Of a stretch of DNA of 64,000 bases, positions 42,873-50,966 are shown one piece after another (position 1 is the stretch's first letter; every line of letters begins with the position of its first letter). The position numbers were made by a program, and so were the translations under genes. A model generated the notes under the pieces. It ran no database searches and had not been told where the DNA came from. It was given only the letters and a program-made list of their open reading frames with translations. The stretch is from UBA4312 sp002394635 (lineage in GTDB: Bacteria > Bacillota_I > Bacilli_A > Erysipelotrichales > Erysipelotrichaceae): the NCBI GenBank assembly GCA_946539765.1, contig CAMNHO010000008.1:1-64000 (forward strand). Direction: 5' to 3'.

Positions 42873-43620
42873 TTTGTTGTGCAGCGGATCCAAAGGAAAC
42901 TGCTGTATTATCCGGCACAAGGATACGCAGCTGATGATCGACTGTGGTTCTACCAAAAAATATCTGACACAGGCATTTATGCAGGCCGGTGTGAAAAAAA
43001 AGGATCTGGATGCCGTCTTGATTACGCACACTCACAAAGATCATGTCGCCCAACTAAAACACTTTCGGGATCTTCCAATCTATTCATATTGTGATCTGGA
43101 AGATTGCAGCCAGCATCGGATCGTGCGTCCTTTGTCCCAGTTTGATGTCAAAGATATTCATATCCGTGTTATCGGACTGAGCCATGATGCGCCCAAAACA
43201 GTCGGTTATGTTTTGGAAACATCGGAAGAAAAGCTGGTTTATATTACGGATACCGGGTATATTCCGAATCATGAGAAAAAGTATATGGAAAATGCCGATT
43301 ACTATATATTTGAAAGCAATCATGATGTGGCCACCTTGATGAAGACCCGGCGGCCGATGTTTGTCAAACAGAGGATACTGGGAGACAGTGGGCATTTAAA
43401 TAATGAGGATGCTTCTTCCTGTTTGACAGGACTGATCAACACCAATACAAAAAAAATTGTACTGGCGCATTTATCCGAAGAGGCCAACAATCCGGAAATG
43501 GCCTTGGATGTTTTACAAAATACATTTTTAAAAAGGGATCTACCGTATACAGGGATCGACTGGGAAGCTGCAGGTCAGCATACCATCACATCTCTGGGTA
43601 TGGATCTATACAATGAATGA
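42862..43620 (+). CDS. YycJ/WalJ-like metallo-beta-lactamase-fold hydrolase
   Basis: A 252-residue MBL-fold protein. The zinc motif is THTHKDHV, with further ligands DTGY and a late His; LLCSGSKGNCCIIRHKDTQLMIDCG is the WalJ/YycJ start. Family members are linked to DNA exonuclease or replication-cell wall coordination in Bacillus; exact activity uncertain. The start at 42862 fits GGGGG 9 nt upstream, better than the ATG at 42853. It overlaps dnaB by 11 nt. Confidence 0.9.
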   Translation: MRVDLLCSGSKGNCCIIRHKDTQLMIDCGSTKKYLTQAFMQAGVKKKDLDAVLITHTHKDHVAQLKHFRDLPIYSYCDLEDCSQHRIVRPLSQFDVKDIHIRVIGLSHDAPKTVGYVLETSEEKLVYITDTGYIPNHEKKYMENADYYIFESNHDVATLMKTRRPMFVKQRILGDSGHLNNEDASSCLTGLINTNTKKIVLAHLSEEANNPEMALDVLQNTFLKRDLPYTGIDWEAAGQHTITSLGMDLYNE

Positions 43621-43637
43621 TACGAGGAGGAAATTGT

Positions 43638-44258
43638 ATGTTGAAAGTATTGTCACACCCATTGATCGATCATAAGTTAACAATTATGAGAGACAAAGAA
43701 TCGCCAAATATCTGGTTTCGGGAGAATCTGGATGAGATTGGATCATTAATGGTTTATGAAGCCCTGCGTGATCTGGAAACCAAGGATGTCGAAATCGAAA
43801 CACCGATGGGGAAATGCATCGGTAAAAAACTGGCCAAGGATGTTGCGTTGGTTCCAATCCTTCGTGCCGGTTTGGGAATGGTAGCCGGTATCCAGGCTTT
43901 GGTTCCTACGGCTAAGATTGCTCATATCGGTCTATATCGTGATGAAGAAACTTTACAGCCGGTTCCTTATTTTGAAAAATATCCAAAAGGATTTGCCGAC
44001 ATGGATGTTATTATAGTTGACCCGATGCTGGCAACCGGCGGATCAGCGGCAGCTGCCATTGATATGTGCAAAAAGCAGGGGGCCACACGAATTCGTCTTG
44101 TATGTCTGGTTGGCGTACCGGAAGGGGTAAAAGTAATTGAGGAAAAACATCCGGATGTCGATATCTATCTGGCAGCACTGGATGAAAAATTAAATGAAAT
44201 CGGTTATATCGTACCAGGTCTGGGTGATGCAGGAGATCGTATTTTCGGTACAGACTAA
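43638..44258 (+). CDS. upp: Uracil phosphoribosyltransferase
   Basis: A 206-residue enzyme making UMP from uracil and PRPP. The PRPP loop VIIVDPMLATGGSAAAA, VPILRAGLGM and the C-terminal PGLGDAGDRIFGTD are diagnostic. The ATG at 43638 has GGAGGAAA at ideal spacing; the ATG at 43617 overlaps the previous gene and has none. Next to the ATP synthase genes, as in Bacillus; atpI begins on the very next base. Confidence 0.97.
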   Translation: MLKVLSHPLIDHKLTIMRDKESPNIWFRENLDEIGSLMVYEALRDLETKDVEIETPMGKCIGKKLAKDVALVPILRAGLGMVAGIQALVPTAKIAHIGLYRDEETLQPVPYFEKYPKGFADMDVIIVDPMLATGGSAAAAIDMCKKQGATRIRLVCLVGVPEGVKVIEEKHPDVDIYLAALDEKLNEIGYIVPGLGDAGDRIFGTD

Positions 44259-44624
44259 ATGGATCATTTAAAAAAGATGAACCGGTTTATACGCCGTACA
44301 ACAGTAGGTTTAAGTGCAGGAGGTTCATTGCTGGCGTTGTGGATCTCTGGCTGGCAAGCCTGCTTAGGTGTCTGGATCGGGGCCGGCACAGGGTTGATAG
44401 GCTATCAGATGATCATATCGATGGTTGGCACTCTGTCCGGTCAGGAAGATGGAAGGACAAAAGGAGCTGCCGGATATGCAGCACGATATGTGGTTTATGC
44501 ACTGATCTTTGGATTGGGATCGTATCTGCATTTTCCGGTGTTATCCATGCTGGTCGGATTCCTTTGTCATAAAGCATCTTTGTTTATCTATACATATACA
44601 GAAAGGAATAACAGCGATGAGTGA
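44259..44624 (+). CDS. atpI: ATP synthase I-like small membrane protein
   Basis: A 121-residue protein with four membrane helices, in the usual AtpI place ahead of atpB. AtpI helps assemble the c-ring and may admit Mg2+. Its ATG follows the upp stop directly (TAAATGG) with no Shine-Dalgarno, so it depends on translational coupling to upp. It overlaps atpB by 8 nt. Sequence is weakly conserved; the call rests on position and topology. Confidence 0.75.
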   Translation: MDHLKKMNRFIRRTTVGLSAGGSLLALWISGWQACLGVWIGAGTGLIGYQMIISMVGTLSGQEDGRTKGAAGYAARYVVYALIFGLGSYLHFPVLSMLVGFLCHKASLFIYTYTERNNSDE

Positions 44625-45327
44625 ACAGGCAAGTGCGCTTGAATTTCAATTTGGCAGCTTTACCTTGGAAATTCCGCAATCGATCCTTGTCTGGTTTGGC
44701 TTATGCATCGTATTTGCCGTCTTCTTTTACGTAGCCGGCAAAAAGATCGATAAGGCCGATCCATCCAAGAAACCGACAGGACTTGTCTATATTGCGGAAG
44801 AAATGGTAAACCTTACATATTTTGTAACCAAAGGAAATCTGGGGAAAAAGGCAAAACACTATATGCCTTACTTTGGAACGTTGCTCTATATGATGGTTGC
44901 AGCGAATCTTATGGGATTGCTGGGACTTCAAAATCCAACGTCCAATGTCAGCTTTAACGCTACGCTGGCTCTTTGTATCTTCTTTATGGTACAGTTTCAT
45001 GGTATTGCCAAAGGAGGGCTATGGGGCCGAATCAAAGAATTGGCGGAACCATATGTTCTGCTGTTTCCATTAAATGTAATCGGTGAAGTTGCTCCGGTCA
45101 TTTCACTGACAATGCGTTTGTTCGGAAACATGCTGGCTGGGTATATTATTACCATGCTGGTTTACACATTGATGAAGGTTACATTGCCATATGGTGTTCT
45201 TGGCTATATAGCCACACCGTTCTTACACATGTATTTCGATATTTTTTCAGGAGTGATACAAGCATATATCTTCTTTACATTAGGTTCCTTCTTCTTAGGA
45301 CAGCAGCTTGATGTGGAGAATGAATAA
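44617..45327 (+). CDS. atpB: F-type ATP synthase subunit a
   Basis: A 236-residue integral membrane subunit forming the ion half-channels. The essential Arg lies in LTMRLFGNMLAGYII, and AEPYVLLFPLNVIGEVAPVIS precedes it. The ATG at 44617 (MSEQASAL) has AAAGGAA upstream; a longer frame from 44509 lies inside atpI and is rejected. See atpE for the predicted ion. Confidence 0.95.
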   Translation: MSEQASALEFQFGSFTLEIPQSILVWFGLCIVFAVFFYVAGKKIDKADPSKKPTGLVYIAEEMVNLTYFVTKGNLGKKAKHYMPYFGTLLYMMVAANLMGLLGLQNPTSNVSFNATLALCIFFMVQFHGIAKGGLWGRIKELAEPYVLLFPLNVIGEVAPVISLTMRLFGNMLAGYIITMLVYTLMKVTLPYGVLGYIATPFLHMYFDIFSGVIQAYIFFTLGSFFLGQQLDVENE

Positions 45328-45344
45328 GACAGGAGGAAAATAAT

Positions 45345-45587
45345 ATGTTTAACGAAGAATTTGTACGAGGAATGGCTTGTTTAGGTGCAGGAATTGCGAT
45401 GATTGCAGGATTGGGACCTGGTATTGGACAGGGTATTGCGGCTAGCCGTGGTGCGGAAGCTGTTGGACGAAATCCGGATGCCCAAAGTAAGATCCAGTCA
45501 ACAATGGTACTGGGTATCGCATTGGCCGAGACAACCGGAATCTACTCTTTAGTAGTAGCGATATTATTGATGTTCGTTAAAGGATAA
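45345..45587 (+). CDS. atpE: F-type ATP synthase subunit c, sodium-type ligands
   Basis: An 80-residue hairpin of two helices that forms the rotor ring. The ion carboxylate is Glu62 in LAETTGIYSL. Aligned with sodium-driven c subunits such as that of Ilyobacter, the Na+ ligands Gln32, Glu65, Ser66 and Tyr70 correspond to Gln29, Glu62, Thr63 and Tyr67 here, with Thr giving the hydroxyl in place of Ser. I infer Na+ as the coupling ion. AGGAGG precedes the ATG. Confidence 0.95.
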   Translation: MFNEEFVRGMACLGAGIAMIAGLGPGIGQGIAASRGAEAVGRNPDAQSKIQSTMVLGIALAETTGIYSLVVAILLMFVKG

Positions 45588-45599
45588 GAGGAAACGAAC

Positions 45600-46115
45600 A
45601 TGGTAGATTTTAACGTTGCGAATTATCTGCGTATTTCTTTGCAGGATGTTGTCATGGTGTTGATTTCTACTGGCTTGATTATTTTGTTTGCGAAACACTT
45701 TTTCTGGGATAAGATCCTGGGTTTTATCCAGAAAAGACAGGATTTAATTCAGGAAAATATTGATTCTTCTGAGCAGTTAAAAGCAGCTGCTTTAGCAGAA
45801 AAAGAAAAGTATGATGAGAAGATGAAGGATGCCGGCAAAGATGCTCATGCGATCATTGAAACAGCACGTGTCAATGCAAATCAGCAAAAACGCCAGATTA
45901 TCGAGCAGGCCGAGAATGAAGCATCCCGCATCAAGGAAAGAGCGCAGGAAGAGATTCAGCGTGATCGCCGGAAAGCGCAGCAGGATATGCGCGATGCAAT
46001 CAGCGATGTAGCGATGGAAGCGGCGAAAAAACTGATTGAAAAAGAAATGGATGAAGAAATCCAGAAAAAATTTGTGGATGACTTTATTCAACAGGCAGGG
46101 GATCAGCAATGGTAG
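45600..46115 (+). CDS. atpF: F-type ATP synthase subunit b
   Basis: A 171-residue peripheral stalk subunit: one N-terminal membrane helix (residues 14-32) and a long charged coiled coil (Lys/Glu/Gln-rich, about 45-150). It ties subunit a to the F1 head. Last 7 nt overlap atpH. Confidence 0.95.
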   Translation: MVDFNVANYLRISLQDVVMVLISTGLIILFAKHFFWDKILGFIQKRQDLIQENIDSSEQLKAAALAEKEKYDEKMKDAGKDAHAIIETARVNANQQKRQIIEQAENEASRIKERAQEEIQRDRRKAQQDMRDAISDVAMEAAKKLIEKEMDEEIQKKFVDDFIQQAGDQQW

Positions 46116-46639
46116 ATGTTTCCCCTTATAGTCAGGCACTATATGAAATTGCGCAGACAAACGATCAGTCAGAAGAAGTGATGGATCGGCTGGAGGAACT
46201 GGCTGGTATCTGGAAATCGAATCCGGAACTGGTGCAGTTTTTGAAACATCCAAAGGTGACACGGGTGAAGAAGCAAGAGGTTCTGGATACTGTATTTAAA
46301 CAGGAACTGGATCCCTTGATTTATCGCTTTAACCAGGTCTTGGTCATGCATGATGTCAGTGCGTATATACCGGAAATATTTCTGGCCTATCGTGAGTACT
46401 ATTATAAAGACCATCAGATTGAAGTGGTAAACGTGACTTCAGCCAGTGAATTGGATGAACAGCAGATGAAAGCTTTAAAGGCTTTATTGACACAGAAATT
46501 AAAGAAAAACGTGGAATTGTTAATAAATACAGACAAGAGTCTGATTGCAGGCTTACGCGTGCAAACGAGTCAATTCGTTCTCGATAATACGATTGTATCA
46601 AGAGCGGAAGCGATGAAAGAACGAATGAAACGCGGATAG
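46109..46639 (+). CDS. atpH: F-type ATP synthase subunit delta
   Basis: A 176-residue subunit joining the b stalk to the top of F1. SPYSQALYEIAQ at the N-terminus and the C-terminal KSLIAGLRVQTSQFVLDNTI are typical. AGGGG lies within the end of atpF; translationally coupled. Confidence 0.94.
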   Translation: MVDVSPYSQALYEIAQTNDQSEEVMDRLEELAGIWKSNPELVQFLKHPKVTRVKKQEVLDTVFKQELDPLIYRFNQVLVMHDVSAYIPEIFLAYREYYYKDHQIEVVNVTSASELDEQQMKALKALLTQKLKKNVELLINTDKSLIAGLRVQTSQFVLDNTIVSRAEAMKERMKRG

Positions 46640-46652
46640 GAAAGGTGATACT

Positions 46653-48173
46653 ATGAGTTTAAATCCAGCAGAAATCAGTAAATTGATTAAAGCCCAAATT
46701 CAAAATATCGACCAGGATCTAGAATTGACAGAAAGTGGTACAGTCATCAGCATTGGTGATGGTATCTCGATTGTATATGGTTTACGAAATGCGATGATGA
46801 GTGAACTGTTATTGTTCCCTCATGATGTATATGGAATGGTCATGAACCTGGAACAGGAACATGTCGGTGTTGTATTGCTGGGGGATAATCCGGACATCAA
46901 AGAAGGAGACCCGGTTAAACGGACAGGCCACATTGTAGAAGTTCCGGTCGGAGACTGTATGCTTGGACGTGTATTGAATGCGTTAGGACAACCAATTGAT
47001 GGACAAGGTCCGGTGGAGAGCACGAAAACACGACCGGTTGAACGAGTGGCACCGGGGGTTATGACCCGTAAAAGTGTATCGGTTCCTTTACAGACCGGTT
47101 TAAAAGTACTGGATTCCATGATTCCTATTGGTCGCGGTCAACGTGAGCTTATTATCGGGGATCGTCAAACCGGAAAGACAGCCATAGCAATTGATACGAT
47201 CTTGAATCAGAAAGATACAAATGTAAAATGTATTTATGTGGCCATCGGGCAGAAAGCCAGTACGGTTGCACAAATTGTTGAAAAGTTAAAGCAAGCCGGC
47301 GCTATGGAATATACAACGATCGTTGTATCTACAGCCAGTGATTCGGCTCCGTTGCAGTATCTGGCTCCATATGCCGGATGTGCGATGGGTGAAGAGTGGA
47401 TGGAGCAAGGACAGGATGTTCTGATCATTTATGATGACCTCAGCAAACACGCAGTGGCTTATCGTACCATGTCCTTACTGCTTCGTCGTCCGCCGGGACG
47501 AGAGGCATATCCTGGGGATGTTTTCTATTTACATTCCCGTTTATTGGAGCGTGCAGCCCGTCTGAGTCCGGAATACGGTGGTGGATCATTAACGGCTTTG
47601 CCGATTATTGAAACGCAGGCCGGCGATATTGCAGCATATATTCCAACCAACGTAATTTCTATTACCGATGGACAGATATTTTTGAATACAGATATGTTTA
47701 ATGCCGGTATTCGACCGAGTGTAGACAGCGGCCTGAGCGTTAGCCGTGTAGGTTCAGCCGCCCAGGTGAAAGCCATGAAACAAGTATCCAATTCATTGAA
47801 ACTGGAACTGGCACAATACCATGAAATGGAAGCATTCTCTAAATTCGGATCTGATCTGGATGCGACAACCAAATCCATTCTAGATCATGGTGCCCGTCTG
47901 GAAAGACTGCTGATACAGCATCAATATAAACCGATGTCTGTAGCTGAGCAGGTATTGTCTTTGTATGCGGCTAAGCATAAATATCTGGAAAATGTGGAAG
48001 TGGAACAGGTCAATGCATTTGAAGAAGGATTAATGAATTATGTCCATTCTGAATATCCGAATGTATTTGATCGCATAGAAACAGAAAAAGCTCTGGATGA
48101 AAGTCTGGAGCAACAGATGCGTACTGCAATTGAAGCCTATCTGAAAGTATTTACAATGTCTGAAGGTGCTTAA
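46653..48173 (+). CDS. atpA: F-type ATP synthase subunit alpha
   Basis: A 506-residue non-catalytic nucleotide-binding subunit of F1. Walker A GDRQTGKTAIAI, VLIIYDDLSKHAVAYR and the signature PAYFPAV-type segment equivalent (IRPSVDSGLSVSRVG) are present. Full length. GAAAGGTG precedes the ATG. Confidence 0.98.
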   Translation: MSLNPAEISKLIKAQIQNIDQDLELTESGTVISIGDGISIVYGLRNAMMSELLLFPHDVYGMVMNLEQEHVGVVLLGDNPDIKEGDPVKRTGHIVEVPVGDCMLGRVLNALGQPIDGQGPVESTKTRPVERVAPGVMTRKSVSVPLQTGLKVLDSMIPIGRGQRELIIGDRQTGKTAIAIDTILNQKDTNVKCIYVAIGQKASTVAQIVEKLKQAGAMEYTTIVVSTASDSAPLQYLAPYAGCAMGEEWMEQGQDVLIIYDDLSKHAVAYRTMSLLLRRPPGREAYPGDVFYLHSRLLERAARLSPEYGGGSLTALPIIETQAGDIAAYIPTNVISITDGQIFLNTDMFNAGIRPSVDSGLSVSRVGSAAQVKAMKQVSNSLKLELAQYHEMEAFSKFGSDLDATTKSILDHGARLERLLIQHQYKPMSVAEQVLSLYAAKHKYLENVEVEQVNAFEEGLMNYVHSEYPNVFDRIETEKALDESLEQQMRTAIEAYLKVFTMSEGA

Positions 48174-48175
48174 AA

Positions 48176-49024
48176 ATGGCACAAAGCAGACAAGCTATAA
48201 AGAATCGTATCCGTTCAGTGGAATCTACGTCCAAGATTACACGGGTCATGCAGCTGATTGCCAGTACGGAACTGACAAAACAGCGCCGGCTTATGGACAA
48301 CAACAAGGAGTACGCGATTGCCTTTGAGCAATTGTTGAACTTTGCTCTGAAGAACAATGAATCCGATTCTGTTTATTTAAATGAAAATGAAGGGAAACCG
48401 GCTTTTCTGATTGTTTTTACCAGCGATATGGGAATGTGTGGATCGTATAATGCGAATGTGTTCCGGATCTTGAAGGATAAGATTCATGAAAATGACCATG
48501 TTGTCATGATTGGTTTCAAAGGATGTTCATGGGCCCGTGCTCGTGATATTTCGATAGAGACGGAATTGATGAATCTGAATAATGATATTGCCTACCAGGA
48601 GTTTTCTTCTGTTCTTGAAAAGGCTTTACGTCTGTTTGAACAAGGAGAAATATCGCGGATCCAGGTGATGTATACACATTATAAGAACACATTGACATTC
48701 CAGCCGATCATGGAAACCATTGTTCCAGTAACATTGAGGGAAGACGATCAGGAAATCGGTACCAATGCAATTACGGATTATGAACCACAGGAATCCGAAT
48801 TGCTTGCCATTATTGTACCGATGGCAATCAAATCAATTGTATATACGCGCTATTTAGAAAGTAAAACGAGTGAGCAGGCCAGCCGCCGTATGGCGATGGA
48901 AGCTGCTACAGATAATGCGGACGAATTAAAAGAAGAATTGCTGTTGGCATACAATCAGGCCAGACAGGCAGCTATCACCAACGAAATCATTGATATTGTC
49001 GGTGGTGCGAACGCATTAACGTAA
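48176..49024 (+). CDS. atpG: F-type ATP synthase subunit gamma
   Basis: A 282-residue rotor shaft. N-terminal RQAIKNRIRSVESTSKITRVMQLIA and the C-terminal MAMEAATDNADELKEELLLAYNQARQAAITNEI helices are diagnostic. Starts 2 nt after atpA. Confidence 0.97.
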   Translation: MAQSRQAIKNRIRSVESTSKITRVMQLIASTELTKQRRLMDNNKEYAIAFEQLLNFALKNNESDSVYLNENEGKPAFLIVFTSDMGMCGSYNANVFRILKDKIHENDHVVMIGFKGCSWARARDISIETELMNLNNDIAYQEFSSVLEKALRLFEQGEISRIQVMYTHYKNTLTFQPIMETIVPVTLREDDQEIGTNAITDYEPQESELLAIIVPMAIKSIVYTRYLESKTSEQASRRMAMEAATDNADELKEELLLAYNQARQAAITNEIIDIVGGANALT

Positions 49025-49036
49025 CAGGAGGTAGAA

Positions 49037-50443
49037 ATGAGTCAGAATATAGGAAAAATCGTACAGGTTATCGGGCCTGTCGTGGATGTGGCTTTTTCTC
49101 AGGACCACCTGCCGGATCTATTGACAGCGATTGAAGTAAAAAGGGAAAACGAAGATAGTTTGATTTTAGAGGTAGCACAAGGAATCGGTGCCGATCAGGT
49201 TCGTTGTATTGCCATGGGCTCTACCGACGGACTGGTGCGAGACATGGAAGCCATCGATACTGGAGCAACGATCCAGGCGCCGGTCGGTGATAAAATACTC
49301 GGCCGTATGTTCAATGTATTAGGACGTCCGATCGATGGATTAGGAAAGTTACCGGATGATGTAGAGTACATGCCGATCCATAGAGAAGCTCCGGCCTTTG
49401 ACGAACAGTCTACACAGAGTGTCCCTTTGGAAACAGGAATCAAAGTCATTGATTTACTATGCCCTTATATGAAGGGTGGAAAAATCGGGCTGTTTGGTGG
49501 CGCCGGTGTAGGAAAAACCGTATTGATCCAAGAATTGATTCACAACATTGCCACAGAGCATGGTGGTAAATCGGTCGTTGTAGGCGTCGGGGAGAGAACC
49601 CGTGAGGGCAATGACATGTATTATGAAATGAAAGAATCCGGCGTTTTAGATAAAACCGTACTGGTATACGGACAGATGAACGAGAGTCCGGGAGCTAGAA
49701 TGCGTGTGGGTCTGACCGGGTTGACGATGGCTGAATATTTTCGTGATCATGAACATCAGGATGTTTTGTTGTTTATTGACAATATTTTCCGGTTTACACA
49801 AGCCGGATCCGAAGTTAGTGCCTTGTTAGGCCGAATTCCAAGCGCAGCCGGGTATCAACCGACATTAGCTACTGAAATGGGACAACTGCAGGAGCGTATT
49901 ACTTCCACACAGGAAGGATCTATTACATCTGTTCAGGCAGTCTATGTGCCAGCCGATGATTTGACGGACCCAGCTCCGGCAACAGCTTTTACACATTTGG
50001 ATGCCAAGGTTGTATTAGACCGTGGTATAGCTGCATTAGGAATCTATCCGGCAGTAGATCCATTGGAATCCAGTTCTCGTATCCTGGATCCACTGGTAGT
50101 CGGAGAACGTCATTACAACGTCGCTCGTGGCGTGCAAAGTATTCTACAGCGTTATAAGGAACTGCAGGATATCATTGCCATTCTGGGTATGGATGAACTG
50201 AGCGAAGAGGACAAGAAAATTGTAAATCGGGCAAGACGTGTCCGTAATTTCTTATCCCAGCCATTTAACGTTGCCGAAGTATTCTCGGGAATTGACGGTA
50301 AATATGTATCTTTGGAAGATACGATCAACAGCTTTGAAAAAATATTGAATGGAGACTACGATGATCTGCCGGAACAGGCGTTTATGATGGTCGGAACGGT
50401 TGAGGAAGCCGTTGCCAAAGCCAAACAGTTGACCGGGGAATAA
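49037..50443 (+). CDS. atpD: F-type ATP synthase subunit beta
   Basis: A 468-residue catalytic subunit. Walker A GGAGVGKTVLI, the catalytic Glu in GVGERTREGNDMY, Walker B VLLFIDNIFRF and the DELSEEDK (DELSEED) lever are all present. AGGAGG precedes the ATG, 12 nt after atpG. Confidence 0.98.
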   Translation: MSQNIGKIVQVIGPVVDVAFSQDHLPDLLTAIEVKRENEDSLILEVAQGIGADQVRCIAMGSTDGLVRDMEAIDTGATIQAPVGDKILGRMFNVLGRPIDGLGKLPDDVEYMPIHREAPAFDEQSTQSVPLETGIKVIDLLCPYMKGGKIGLFGGAGVGKTVLIQELIHNIATEHGGKSVVVGVGERTREGNDMYYEMKESGVLDKTVLVYGQMNESPGARMRVGLTGLTMAEYFRDHEHQDVLLFIDNIFRFTQAGSEVSALLGRIPSAAGYQPTLATEMGQLQERITSTQEGSITSVQAVYVPADDLTDPAPATAFTHLDAKVVLDRGIAALGIYPAVDPLESSSRILDPLVVGERHYNVARGVQSILQRYKELQDIIAILGMDELSEEDKKIVNRARRVRNFLSQPFNVAEVFSGIDGKYVSLEDTINSFEKILNGDYDDLPEQAFMMVGTVEEAVAKAKQLTGE

Positions 50444-50445
50444 TC

Positions 50446-50835
50446 ATGCATATTAAGATTGTGACCCCCAGGGAAGTGTATATGGATAAAGATATCGAGA
50501 GTATTCATGTAAAAACTGTGGAAGGTGAAATTACACTTTTACCAAATCATACGCCTATCTTTGCTGCTCTGGTCCCTTGTCCTATGCTGATAGGTCATAC
50601 TTCACAAATCGATGAATATGCTCTGTCTGGCGGTTTTCTTAAAATGGAAAACAAAAATGTATTGATCTTAACGGATGCAGTTGAAGGAAAAGGTGAAATC
50701 GATATCGAAAGAGCACAGGCAGCATACAAAAGGGCAAAGGAACGTATTGAGAAAAAAGATGCGGATACTAACATGCGTCGGGCCAACTTGGCTTTACAAA
50801 GAGCTATCACCCGTATCAATGTATATGGAAAATAG
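50446..50835 (+). CDS. atpC: F-type ATP synthase subunit epsilon
   Basis: A 129-residue epsilon: beta-sandwich (residues 1-85, VKTVEGEITLLPNHTPIFA) and two C-terminal helices that can inhibit ATP hydrolysis. 2 nt after atpD; last gene of the long run that begins at 38253, followed by a terminator. Confidence 0.96.
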   Translation: MHIKIVTPREVYMDKDIESIHVKTVEGEITLLPNHTPIFAALVPCPMLIGHTSQIDEYALSGGFLKMENKNVLILTDAVEGKGEIDIERAQAAYKRAKERIEKKDADTNMRRANLALQRAITRINVYGK

Positions 50836-50868
50836 AATGTCATAAAAGTAAATGACTTGTTGATCAAC

Positions 50869-50900
50869 GAGGACACTAAGAAATTGGTGTCTTCTTTTTT
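50869..50900 (+). terminator. Intrinsic terminator after atpC
   Basis: GAGGACAC pairing with GTGTCTTC (one G-T), loop of about 10 nt, then T-run. Confidence 0.8.
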
Positions 50901-50919
50901 ATAAATCAAGAACAAAGTT

Positions 50920-50948
50920 TTGACAAATTTCAATGCAGAGTGCACAAT
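50920..50948 (+). promoter_or_regulatory. Promoter for the PucR-type regulator
   Basis: TTGACA (50920-50925), 17-nt spacer, CACAAT (50943-50948), 18 nt before the ATG. Confidence 0.55.
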
Positions 50949-50966
50949 TAAAACAGGTATAAATAT

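Noticed and set aside
43617..43637. Longer upp from 43617
   Set aside because: Overlaps the stop of the preceding gene and lacks a ribosome site; GGAGGAAA supports 43638.
44509..44616. Longer atpB beginning inside atpI
   Set aside because: The extension is out of frame with known subunit a starts and looks like the shadow of atpI; ATG at 44617 has its own ribosome site.
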